This document shows positions 1-10,207 of a stretch of 32,449 nt of DNA, piece by piece (the first letter of the stretch is position 1; every line of letters begins with the position of its first letter). Both the position numbers and the translations under genes were made by a program. The notes beneath the pieces were generated by a model. That model searched no databases and had not been told where the DNA came from. It saw only the letters and a list, made by a program, of their open reading frames with translations. Origin of the DNA: Lingula anatina (lineage: Eukaryota > Brachiopoda > Lingulata > Lingulida > Lingulidae); NCBI RefSeq assembly GCF_001039355.2, contig NW_019776041.1:73505-105953 (forward strand), given 5' to 3'.

Positions 1-859
1 TATATATATGTTCTGTTCTTGCCTAAAATGCTGGTTGATTCATGGTGGCATGGGTGGGTTGGGAGGGGGTTCTTTAGCTCCTCTCTCCTTGAAAAAAAAA
101 AGAAAAAGAAATTGTAAATTGAATTAGTGCAACTAAGGCACTATGCATTAACTTCTGTAGGACACATTCATTTTCTTTTTTTTTAGTGAAATAGGGTTGA
201 ATTTGCCATTTTGTTTTGGAAACAGTTGGGGTGGGTGGGGGAGGCTCGAGGGTCTACTATGGTATTTGATGCGAAGTTTAGTTCCTCTAGTTCAATAGAT
301 CTGCTGCTTTTGCGACTGTCAAACTTTTTCAAAGATATTCTATGAACATTTGGGTTTTGGAGAATGTGCATGATGATGTAAAACGATGCTGGTATATTGA
401 ATAACATGAATGTGTACATAGATGTCTAGATGTAGATTTATTAGCACCTCAGTTAATATAAGTATGAAATTTTGGTTTAAAATATGACAAATTATTTGAC
501 AAGTATTACACAGTGGACTTGGATTTTGTGGGACAGACATGTTGTCCATTTTAGTTTTTCCATGATGAGAATGCGTGGTCTGGCATTACGTTCTTAGGAT
601 TGTGTTCTGCAACAGATATTTCTGTATCTAAACTCCCATGTTCAGTGGATGATTATTTTATAAATATGGATATTATCAATGATATTTTTTAATTGTTGTT
701 TTTTTATTATAAGGATGATTTGGAAGTTCTTCCCACATTGACATACAGAGTCCTTCATTGACAATAGGCAGACTCAAAGCCTTTGTCAGGAGATAATCAA
801 AAATTACTTTGTGAATGTGTGTATTATATATTTTTTTTTATTTGTTTCTTTATTTACAG
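1..859 (+). other. Intron or 5' flank upstream of first visible TOX exon
   Basis: I see no supportable coding region here. The stretch is T-rich and ends in a pyrimidine-rich tract followed by TTTACAG at 853-859, which reads as a 3' splice site feeding the TOX exon at 860. It is therefore most simply an intron of the TOX gene, with earlier exon(s) outside the window. The short ORFs on either strand lack splice or family support. Confidence 0.6.
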
Positions 860-3800
860 ATGTACTATGTACCCAGCATAAATGAGGAAGAATTTGATGC
901 GCTGCCAATTGACTATTCAGTCAACAGTGAGGCTTGTCTTGGAAATCAGTTGTCTCAACCAGCACCATCTACGTCTCACCAGCTGCAATTGAACAGTTTT
1001 ATTGGCAATTATGCAGACAACAACAAAGGCTTAACTTTTAACCAGACACAGCAGGTTTACTATCAACAAGACCATCACACAGATCACGCGTTTGAGACAC
1101 CACCAAATGCAATCATAGCTGCAGAAGTCTCGGCAAATCACGATGATTACCAAAATGGTGGAATTGTAGAGGTGACGCCTCAGTTCCCACCCCAGACATT
1201 AGACATTCCTGATATCATCTTATCTAATAATTTTTCAGCATTTCAACCACAAGACCAGTATCAGACAGGTAGTATAGCCACCGGCTCTGAAACATACTGT
1301 GGCCATATTTCAGCATTTACGACAAGGTCTGTGAACCAATCAGCACAGGCTTTCCATTCAGACCACTCGTTTGGCGGTTATTTTAAAGTCCCCCATTTAC
1401 CTGTAAGTGGAGGCGGACATTACCTTCACCCATCGGGGCATTGTTATAATAGCTATTGTCACATGGAGGGGGGTGTCGTGTCACCAGCAGGATCAACGCA
1501 TTCGTCCCCAAGTCGACCTGACACTAGTGAGGATAGCGATGACTGCCTGCCTTTGTCACAGGTTTGTATATTGTTTAGGAATAGTGTTGACACTGTTTTA
1601 GTGGAAATTTTTTAGGATCAGAACTACACCTTCTGGATGATGCTTAATTACTAAACGTGAACTACGTAGATATTCCACAATATGGCTTCTCTTTGCAGCA
1701 TTACATTTCTCTTCATAAAATCTCATCAAAGATTTGCAATTCTAACCGATAGATAAATTCTGAAATATGACTGGTATTTGGCATACAGTTTCTTCAATAA
1801 TTTGCTTTTGAAATGGCTGAAGTTGGCTGGTTTCTTTTAAAAAAGCCTCTTCACTGATCTTGTAATACTAAAATTAAGTTTAAGAAAGCAATATAGATAA
1901 ATTCTCTAATATGACTGGTATATGTTGTAGAGTGTTTTGTTAATTATCTCTTTTTGCAATGGCTGTAGTTGGCTGGTCCCGGTCACCAGAGGGCATCACC
2001 TGTGCCAGCTACTGATCCAGGACTCCCAGTGAAGAAGAAGAGGGGAAGGACTCCCAAGAAGAAAAAGAAGAAGGATCCAAATGAACCCCAGAAGTAAGTC
2101 ATGTGGAGGATGTAAAATAATGGAGAAAGCAGAGCAGAAATATGGTGGTTAGAATTTTTTTGGACCTGTCTCACTTGAATATGGTGATCAAGATTCAAAA
2201 GACTGCCATTTGTTTGATTTTTACTGTGATATGATCTGTAGGTTATAAACCCTCGGTGGAGTATTCAATCCCAGCTCAGACCAGCGCATAGGCTTTGCGC
2301 TAGGTGCTGAAGATAATTCATATTGGATGAGCAATTTTAAGAACATGATACTTTCCTCAATTTATCATTTATTTAAAGATAATTATCAATATTTGAAAGA
2401 AATTATTTTGTGACCCCAATGAAATGGTTTATTTATTTATTTGCGAATGTCTCAATTCTTTTGCAGGCCAGTATCAGCATATGCCCTCTTCTTCCGAGAC
2501 ACACAGGCAGCAATCAAGGGACAGAACCCCAGTGCAACTTTCGGGGAAATTTCCAAAATTGTGGCGTCAATGTGGGACAACCTTGACCCAGATAGTAAAA
2601 ATGTGAGTTTGGGGAGGATTTGCTTTCATCAACAATTATTGTTATAATTACTATTTTACTGGACACATGTGAGAGCACATATATACAATCATACACATGC
2701 ATGTTGGCATGTGCATGCACACATACACACACATTATTAAGGCTGAAATCACATAACACTGTTCCTTTTTATTAAAAAAATAATAATAACTTGCCACAAT
2801 AATTTAGACTTGCATAACTTCTTCAACGAAAATCATCTGAGAAAGCCGAAAAGGAGGCTGTTGGCACTGCATGACATCATATATGACTAGAAAAAGTGCG
2901 AGAATTCACAAGTGGTTGGGTTAACTAATTAGCTGTATAGGTGAAACACTATGCACTGGGAATGACATCTTAGAATGCAAAAAACAAGGTGCCACAGAAC
3001 ATACAGTGAATTAGTACTGTTGCGCAACAGGCTGTAATTTGACCTAAGTTAGGAAAAAAACAACCTGGAAAATATCCTTGGATACATGCAGTCAGCTTTT
3101 GTTCATGGCATGCTCAGCTGTCACCTTGATTGGTTAGAAAACAATTGTCCTTAGAGTGCTACATGATTTTAAAAAAGGGTGCCTTATCTTTAAAACCACA
3201 CAAAACAATGTTAAAATGCCATACTAGTCTACCGTAAAGCAAAAAAAAAAACATCAAAATCGGTTAAAATATTCAAAACGAATGTCGCTAAATCCCCATA
3301 GGCTCCCTTAGAGTCAATAAAACAGGGAGAGCTTGTGAAACAAGGATACCCTCTACACACATTTAAAAATTTAAAAAATAGAGACAGTTGTCAAATTACA
3401 ATTAAACTCACTCCACTTGCATTAAACTAACCCGTCGGCTACATCGTTTGTAAATCCCACTTCGACATCGGTAGAAATCCACGATAAATGCTTACGAAAC
3501 CCTCGTCGTTTTGGAGTCTGACCCCACTCTCCTCCAAATCCTGATAAATTGGATTTGTGAAATTGTCATTATTATTTAAAACATGCAGTCACCAGACTTT
3601 GGGCCAGTTCCGGTGATTTCCATTACTTGTTACTAGGCAGAGGAGGTTGAATGCCAATATCCAGAAAAATGAGGTGACCTGGGGTTGGACATATATAGAG
3701 GGAAGTAGGGCTATCAGGCAACCCCTTTCCCATGGCCAACTAGGACTCTCTCTCTCTCTCTAAACAATTCCTTCCCAGACAATCTCCCCCTCCCCCACAA

Positions 3801-6800
3801 AAGTTTATAGAATAATAAGCATGAACTTTATTTTTTAGGAAATGATGATATGGTACAGTTGAGTAAAATCTTGTTTGTAGTGGTTCATGTTTATGCATTT
3901 TACATGTCAATGAATGATTTTGCCCCAGAACCGGGAACAGGTGGTGAGTGATAACATAAACTAAACTGGAAGTAAAAATGCCTGGGGAATTCTACACATG
4001 TCAGTGACCAATTATGAGTTGAACATGTTGAACTTAAAGAGATTCAAAAAAAAAAAAAACTCAAATCAAGCTTACATTTACCTTTAGGCTAGTCAGGATT
4101 GTTAAGGCAGAGAGTACAAGTCAGGTTATGCATTTGCATTACTTGCTTTTTGTTTCTACCCATGGTAGTTATTTCGGTACTATCCGCATATTCTCACCTG
4201 TATTTGATGCACTGGGCACATCTGTGTGGGGACACAAATAATACAGGCTTGCGTGTATGGAAAAAGTGCAATCACATTTTTTTTTCCTTTGCTGCCTATT
4301 TTCCTATGATGTTACCGTAAAGAAAGTTGTAAAGTATTGTAAATTTAGAAAAGGTTTTGGGTGTTTGCATGATGTTTTTCAGATGGGATTTGCCTTACAG
4401 CCTTTTTGCTTTGAGATGAACATGACTCTTTTTGTTACTTAAGTATGATTTTGTACTTAAAACTAAATGTCAGAGCAGTTGTCACATGATATTTTGCTAA
4501 TGGAGCAAAGGAGGGATATTTTCACATGATTTCAGATAATTATATATGTCAATTTTTTTTTTCTTTTCAGGTGTATAAGCAGAGAACAGAGACGGCAAAA
4601 AAAGAATACCTGAAATTGCTTGCAGCCTACAGAGCCACTCAAGTATCACAGGTATAATTAGAGAAGAAATATATGCACACTTGGTCGATGAAAGGGGTGG
4701 GGCAACATGGGTGTTACCTTCAACCACCCTTGCTCCCCTTTACAAACAAATTATGCAAGTCTGGCTTCCCTCTTTCTCAAAAGGAGGAAAAATACCTCAC
4801 ATTGAGGCCCACGTGTCGTCTGACAAACATTTAAATAATTTTCACATTATGTTCTCAGCTTGGCAAAGTTGTTCGTACATGGCTGAGGTGAGACTTGTCA
4901 TTTTTTTCTTTTATTTTCTCTCAAAATGATTTTTATCTCACTCAGGAAGGAGCAGAGCTGCACACGCCCCCTGTCCCAAAGAAAAAGAAACCTTCCCCTC
5001 CACCACAGCAAAAGGAGGAAGCAGAAGAAGAGGCTGAAGGGGAGGAAAGCTTGGGTCAACAAAGTCCAGATGATGATGATGGTGCTGGTAAAGAAGGGGA
5101 ACATGCAGTTACAGCAGAACAGAATTTTAAACAGCAACAACAACAACAGTCTCAGCAACAGCAACAACCAGCAACAGCTAAGGTATAAAGTGTTCTAATA
5201 TATGTTAAATATTGAAAGCCCATTTCATGTGTGGATTTTTCTTTATTTATTTATTGCCTAATATATGTTTTAATTTTGGGTTTTTACCATGTTTAAAAGT
5301 AGGGACAGTTTTCGTCAAAACTTTGCCTAAAATCCAACTAAAGCTAAGCATTTGGTTTATAAAGGAAGCTTTAAACAAAATTTAATTTTACTTAAGTGGT
5401 TTTCATATAAAGCTAAGTTTAAGGCTGAGATAGCACTTTAAAATATACCCCAAGTTGTGGAAGTGGGAGTGATTGTATTCATACATGTGGATGAAATTGT
5501 GAAAAGGGAACATTGAGTGGTGGCAGGTCTTTTGCAGATTAAATTGTGCCTAAATAGGTGTTAAAGTAGGCGGTAAACCAAATTTAAGCCCTACTAAAAG
5601 CAGACTGAATCCAGAGGAAAAACAATAGACATGAGTTCAGTCATGAAACTGATCAAAATTTGCTCCACTTCAAACTACTCAATCAAATGACAAATACATT
5701 TGTTTCTATGCCATATTCATAAAATAATTGTTGGAGAAATACACATGATTTTTAAAAAACATCTCAGTGTCTTCATAACTGTGCAAAAGAAACCTTTTCT
5801 GTTCTTTCTGTGATTTTATAAGTTTAATGTATTTCTCTACTTTTAGATGGACTTTGCGGATAGCCTTTTGATTTCAAATTTGTTAAAGTGTTTTTAAAAT
5901 CCATTTAGACTATGCTTTATTAAGAAACAGTTATACTTTTTAGCATAATCATGGTCTAAGTCTTCACATTTTACACAATTTTTTTTTAATAGGACAAATG
6001 GCACATTTCTCAGGCTCCAGAGTACATATGAAATAACTTGAAATTTCAGGTTGTATTTCCTGGTAAAGATGGAAAACCTATTACACTCACTCTGACACCT
6101 TCCTCCCTCCTGGGTCACAAAAATTTAACCAGAGTTTTGCCAAAAGCAGAGATTTTAACCAATCAGCAAGAAAATGTTCCAGCAGAGGGTGTTGAGAGCG
6201 GAATGAAAGTGATCACAACGACAAGTGGGAAAATTACAAAGAAGATTATACAGGTACACACTAATTGTATTTTAGGGTAAAAATTATAAATTTGGTTGTT
6301 TGTCCAGTATATGGAATTATTGCTAAAATTGGAAAATAATTTCCATGTGTGGAAGCATTTCAAATTTTGCAATAAAAACCTCATCAGGTCAGTTACTGAA
6401 TACATATCACCAACCACTCCCATGTTAAACAGAAAAATCTTTGTTTCAGATGTTTTGTTGTTTTCAGAGTAGCAAACAATATTTAGCACTGAAAATCTAA
6501 AAAAAAAAAAATTTTCAGGTAGTTTTTATTAATGGGTTTGTGTTTCTTTTGTTATTTTGTGGTTAGCTCCATGTCAATCCTGACCAGCTGAAGCAATTCC
6601 AGTCAATTGCTCCAAAGACAACTACCACAATTTCAGACCCTCAGCAAGTGCTGGCGTCTAGTGGTCAAATGGAAAACCAGGTACAGGATGTTTGTTTTCT
6701 TAGGAATGTGATGTCTTACAGATTATTTCAGATGTTCCGTGCTTATTACACAACCATTTCACTAATTGGACAGAGCATTTTATGTACCTTCTAGCTGTAA

Positions 6801-7848
6801 TGTTTTTTGTACAGCCTCTGGCTGTTTGCCTTGCTGTACGTATGCCCCCATTGTGTATGTGGATTTATTGTGTCCATCTTTTCTTTCATATACTTCATAT
6901 ACGCAGTGCTCTTTTTGTTGTACTTCTGTCATGCATGAATCTAAATGTTTTGTTATATATCTCTGTTTGTATATGTGGGCTTAAAATGTATTCTTTGCAT
7001 TTGTAATGCACTTTGATGCATCTAAGACAAAAGCAGATTGGAGTGGTATATCTGCATTTCAGCAAAAGAAGTGTGTAGTAGACTCATGAGAGATTTGGCA
7101 TATTATTTTCATCATTTCCTTTTATTTTCAAAATTAAAAAAGAAAATATTTAATTTTTTTTTCTTTTTTTTTTCAGCAAGATAAATTTGTTTTATTGGGT
7201 AGTATTGTAACATTTTTTCAAAGTGGCATGAAGTCAGCATGATAATTTTTTGTGTATTTAATTCAACAAGGGTCAACAGAATCAAATAAAAACCTAATTA
7301 TCTTTTATTTTGTCCACCTTAAATCAATAAAATGTCATTTGGTCATTTCAGATCCCTGCTCCAGAAGCCCCCAAAGAAGAGCCCTCTCCTTTGCCGGTGT
7401 GTTTACGAGATGGCTGTAATAACCCAAGTGTAGAAAACCCACAGTGGGACCAAGAATACTGCAGTAGTCAGTGTGTCGTTAGTCATTGCAGGTAAAATTA
7501 ATAATGAAATATGTATGGCTATATTGTATACTTCAGATATAATATATCAAGTGATCAGGTATAGATAGAGTGATAATAGGTATGCAGATTTATACACAAA
7601 CTTATAATGAATTATACACGAAAATATAGATTGAAAAAAATCTACCTGTAATTTTATGTTTTGATACCGTTTGTTATTCTAGTTTGTAATTGTAGCTGAC
7701 CTTAAATGGTTTCAGAATGGCCCAACAGAAAATTTATTTTAAACTGGATATATTTGAAAATGATATATTTTTTGTTGTTGTTGTTCTTTTCAGGGATGTG
7801 TTCACAGCTTGGGTGGCTGCAAGGCAAGCATCTTACAATCAAGCTTGA
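860..7848 (+). CDS. TOX4: TOX family HMG-box protein, TOX4-like (5' end possibly missing)
   Basis: Nuclear DNA-binding protein of the TOX family; vertebrate TOX4 acts in chromatin and transcription with the PP1-PNUTS complex. Exons: 860-1561, 1969-2093, 2467-2602, 4571-4651, 4946-5182, 6050-6253, 6567-6680, 7352-7491, 7794-7848 (stop TGA 7846-7848); all joins keep frame, giving 597 residues. Residues 1-234 are Ser/Gln/His-rich and end in a Ser/Asp-rich stretch. A lysine-rich nuclear-localisation-like stretch lies at about 256-269. The HMG box runs about 270-347, from [16 protein letters not shown] through [13 protein letters not shown], nearly the vertebrate sequence. Residues 349-427 are Pro/acidic then poly-Gln. 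The tail at 550-597 has CLRDGC, YCSSQC and a [13 protein letters not shown] block as in TOX4. ATG 860 sits exactly at an acceptor, so it may be an internal Met. The exon 2 start could instead be 1990, also in frame. Family assignment is firm; one-to-one TOX4 orthology is inferred, since an invertebrate TOX may be pro-orthologous to all four vertebrate paralogues. Confidence 0.93.
1749..1977 (+). repeat. Imperfect duplication of a TOX intron 3' end
   Basis: Two blocks recur in the same order: a GATAGATAAATTCT / ATGACTGGTAT block (1749-1777 and 1891-1920) and an AATGGCTGWAGTTGGCTGGT block (1812-1831 and 1958-1977). The second copy carries the inferred acceptor CTGTAG at 1963-1968. The first copy has CTGAAG at the same place. 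Confidence 0.7.
2603..4570 (+). other. TOX intron between HMG-box exons; probable old repeat at about 2820-3740
   Basis: This 1.97-kb intron splits the HMG box. The part from about 2820 to 3740 differs in texture from the surrounding poly-A/T intron (CG-containing words, few long homopolymers) and could be a decayed transposable element, but I found no terminal repeats or coding remnants. A perfect 14-bp palindrome lies at 3017-3030 and a short (CT)n run near 3750. Confidence 0.35.
5183..6049 (+). other. TOX intron, no feature seen
   Basis: AT-rich intron between the poly-Gln exon and the exon starting at 6050. Only the donor (GTATAAAG) and the acceptor (AAATTTCAG) are recognisable. Confidence 0.5.
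7177..7290 (+). CDS. Possible alternative terminal exon of TOX
   Basis: A very strong 3' splice site, a long T-rich tract ending in TTTCAG at 7171-7176, lies in the intron before the last two coding exons. Spliced from the phase-0 donor at 6680 it would read 21 codons and stop at TGA 7240-7242, followed by AATAAA at 7285-7290 and again at 7326-7331. The resulting protein would end QSGMKSA and lack the cysteine-rich tail encoded by 7352-7848. Coding here is inferred from signals only; the peptide has no recognisable family. It could equally be a decoy in a T-rich intron. Confidence 0.3.
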
Positions 7849-8529
7849 TAGCAAAACTCTCACTGATGGCACAAGATTTTTCCAGTGGCATGAAGGCAAT
7901 ACTCTGAGAAAGCAAGGGAAAACCTGAATGATGCAAGCATTTAAATGGAGACAAGATATAATATAATATAATTGAAAATGATCCAAGAAATCTAAAAAAA
8001 ATTCAAGACACAGCCCGTTTTGACTGTCAAACTTTAGATTTGTTCTCAATGTTCAGTTTGACAATGTCATTGGCCTTGGTCTAGTGTATAGTGACAGTTT
8101 TATAGTACCAAGAGCTGTTGTTCATTTTGATGGGTTCTCCTGAACAGTTCTGTTAAAAGGGAGAATTTTCAACCCAGTCCTCTTGCAAATATACACAAAT
8201 ATACACACTGATATTTCATGCTTGATATTGCCCAGTGTGCTGAGAAACAGTGATCTAGCTAGTTGGAATTCATTCTGACAATCAGGTGCTTGACATTTGT
8301 TAAGAACGTTACTGAGTGTCATTAAACTTAATGACATAGGGTCCACAATACTTGGGCAGAATTGCTTTTAGTGTCACTTGGCTGGAGGGCATCATTGTGG
8401 TGACAGTTCCCTCCAGAGTATGATATCATTGATGAAGAAGTCAGTATTGTAATTGACTGTAAAGATAAAGGCTGTTTAAATATTGGGGCCCAAGATTATA
8501 TAGATAAATGATGTCTATAGCATGTACTT

Positions 8530-8702
8530 CAGGGGCAGATTGAGGCCGTCTTCTGGGTCTTCTGGAAGACGGTCAGATTTTCAAGTTTACATTGAAGGGT
8601 ATCTAATTTTTTTTGTCGGAAGACAGTCTAAAATGGAGGATCCAATGGATCAATAAAGATAATTTGGAAGACTGTCAGAAAATATCTCTGGATCCACCCC
8701 TG
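8530..8702. mobile_element. hAT-like MITE in TOX 3' UTR
   Basis: The left end reads CAGGGGCAGATTGAG and the reverse complement of the right end reads CAGGGGTGGATCCAGAG, giving short imperfect terminal inverted repeats with the CAGGGG start typical of many hAT-type elements. GGAAGACNGTC occurs three times inside. At 173 bp it has no coding capacity. Flanks ATGTACTT and TAGTTAAT are not a clean 8-bp duplication, so superfamily placement is tentative. It contains AATAAA at 8652-8657. Confidence 0.65.
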
Positions 8703-9662
8703 TAGTTAATTAAAGGAGGTTGCTGACGAGTTCAAGCTACAACAAGAGCAGTTTGAGGTTGGTGGCTGTTGGGGTGGAAGGTAGGGGTTGAAATGACGGT
8801 AAGATCAGAGTTAAGTGTCGCTGTTCATATATATATTATACAATAATGTGAAGATTAAAAATTTGAGCCGGTTACAATCTTATCTAAAATGAATTTGAAG
8901 TGCGGAACGGCTGGTTAAAACCTTGAGGTAACAATTTGAAAGCAGGTAATGAAAAGCAAAAAAGCTACAACTTTAACAGATCTGAAGGCATGAGTTTTGG
9001 GCTGAGCCAATCAATGTAATGAAATTTAAGATTCTAGCAGATGCAAGAAGTTGCACGAGGGTGTTTTAGTCTTACCTTATTCCGTCGATCTAATCGTCAA
9101 GACTGATCACCTTTACCTGATTAGGTCATTTAGTTGTGAGTGAACAGACGAAACAGGCAACAGATAAATTAAATATTTGTGGATCTATCATAAATTAAAA
9201 GGTGTTAACTGATCTTCAGTTGTTTTCCTGAAGGTGTCTTGTGAGATTGCAATATTGGAGTGTAATTAACTTCAAGTTAAGCTGTTGTTTCGAAGAAAAG
9301 CTACTACTGTAATTCTAATGCAGAGTGGTAAGGTGAAGTCAAAGTATTGTTTATTGTCATATAATCATGTTAATGTGACAGGTAGCTTTGTTGCCATCAT
9401 TATTGATTATAATGATAACAGTATTTTGTCTTGTGATTATATCGTCTTGTATATTTCATTTTGTGTTGTAGCGTTCTGAATGGGACTTGGTTATAGGTGA
9501 GATGTATTATCAAAGTAGAGGTCTTTTTCACAGAATGTAATATTTTTCTAATAATAACTGCACATTGTTGGTGCTCTTGCTGTAAAACAGATTTAATACT
9601 ACATAACATGTTGCCTAAAAGCTTTCTTTTATATACACCAGTCAGGTTGTGCAATAGACGGT

Positions 9663-9668
9663 AATAAA
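9663..9668 (+). terminator. Candidate polyadenylation signal for TOX
   Basis: Canonical AATAAA, followed within about 30 nt by T/G-rich sequence. It faces the reverse-strand signals at 9753-9812, as expected for two convergent genes. Confidence 0.4.
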
Positions 9669-9752
9669 AAGAAATGTTCAAATGTGAAGCCAAGTTTCTG
9701 TTTAGATCTTTTCAACTATCAATGAAACAAATATGACGAAATATGTTATATA

Positions 9753-9812
9753 TTTATTTATTCTCCATATCTGATGAATTATGGATAGCAATCAGGAATG
9801 ACGGGATTTATT
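9753..9812 (-). terminator. Candidate polyadenylation signals for TMEM208
   Basis: On the minus strand, overlapping AATAAA hexamers lie at 9753-9762 and another at 9807-9812, about 400-450 nt beyond the TMEM208 stop codon. This would leave under 100 bp between the TOX and TMEM208 3' ends. Confidence 0.4.
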
Positions 9813-10207
9813 AGTTCTTTAAAAATATGTAAAGGAAAAAAACTACAAACTTATTTCTAAAACTTATTTCTACAAGACGCACATAACAATCCACTATATC
9901 CAATATAATACATATAATATAATTTATTACCTCTGATGCTTAAGACTTTTCTTGGCTAAATGTCAGTCTTACCTTTAAGTATAACAAGCAAAACCAGACA
10001 AAATCAAACAAATTTGCATTCCCTACATGTTAGAGTAGAATTAGAGTAAAATTGTCCAAACCATATATATATCACCCTCCCACCCACCCACCCAGCAAAA
10101 TCCTGGATCCCCCAGCAATTATATGACATTGTTCACCTTAAGGAGTCGCCAAAAGACAGTGACATTTTGCTACAACCTGTATCACAGAGCTTTTCAGTTC
10201 GTTAATC

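Larger units (their letters stand above)
7849..9690 (+). other. TOX 3' UTR (inferred extent)
   Basis: No supportable ORF follows the TOX stop codon for about 2 kb. The first well-placed canonical signal outside a repeat is AATAAA at 9663-9668, followed by T/G-rich sequence, so the 3' UTR may be about 1.8 kb long. It contains a small inverted-repeat transposon relic at 8530-8702. The exact end is not visible from sequence. Confidence 0.45.

Noticed and set aside
815-859. In-frame ATG upstream of the first TOX exon extending the ORF by 15 codons
   Set aside because: The segment is the T-rich tract and TTTACAG of a 3' splice site, and the encoded residues are a run of Phe/Leu/Tyr with no family similarity.
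1562-1615. ORF read-through past the first TOX exon
   Set aside because: The donor GTTTGT follows CAG at 1561 and the next exon joins in phase 0; the extra residues are intronic.
2229-2310. Possible tRNA-derived SINE remnant (GAGTATTCAATCCCAGCTC resembles a B box)
   Set aside because: No matching A box at the right distance, no poly-A or simple-repeat tail, and no second copy in the window.
4898-5198. ORFs overlapping the poly-Gln exon in other frames
   Set aside because: Shadows of the TOX exon 4946-5182, which is supported by frame continuity on both sides.
7706-7927. 73-residue ORF across the last TOX exon
   Set aside because: It is in a different frame from the spliced CDS, which ends at TGA 7846-7848 with the conserved [10 protein letters not shown] tail.
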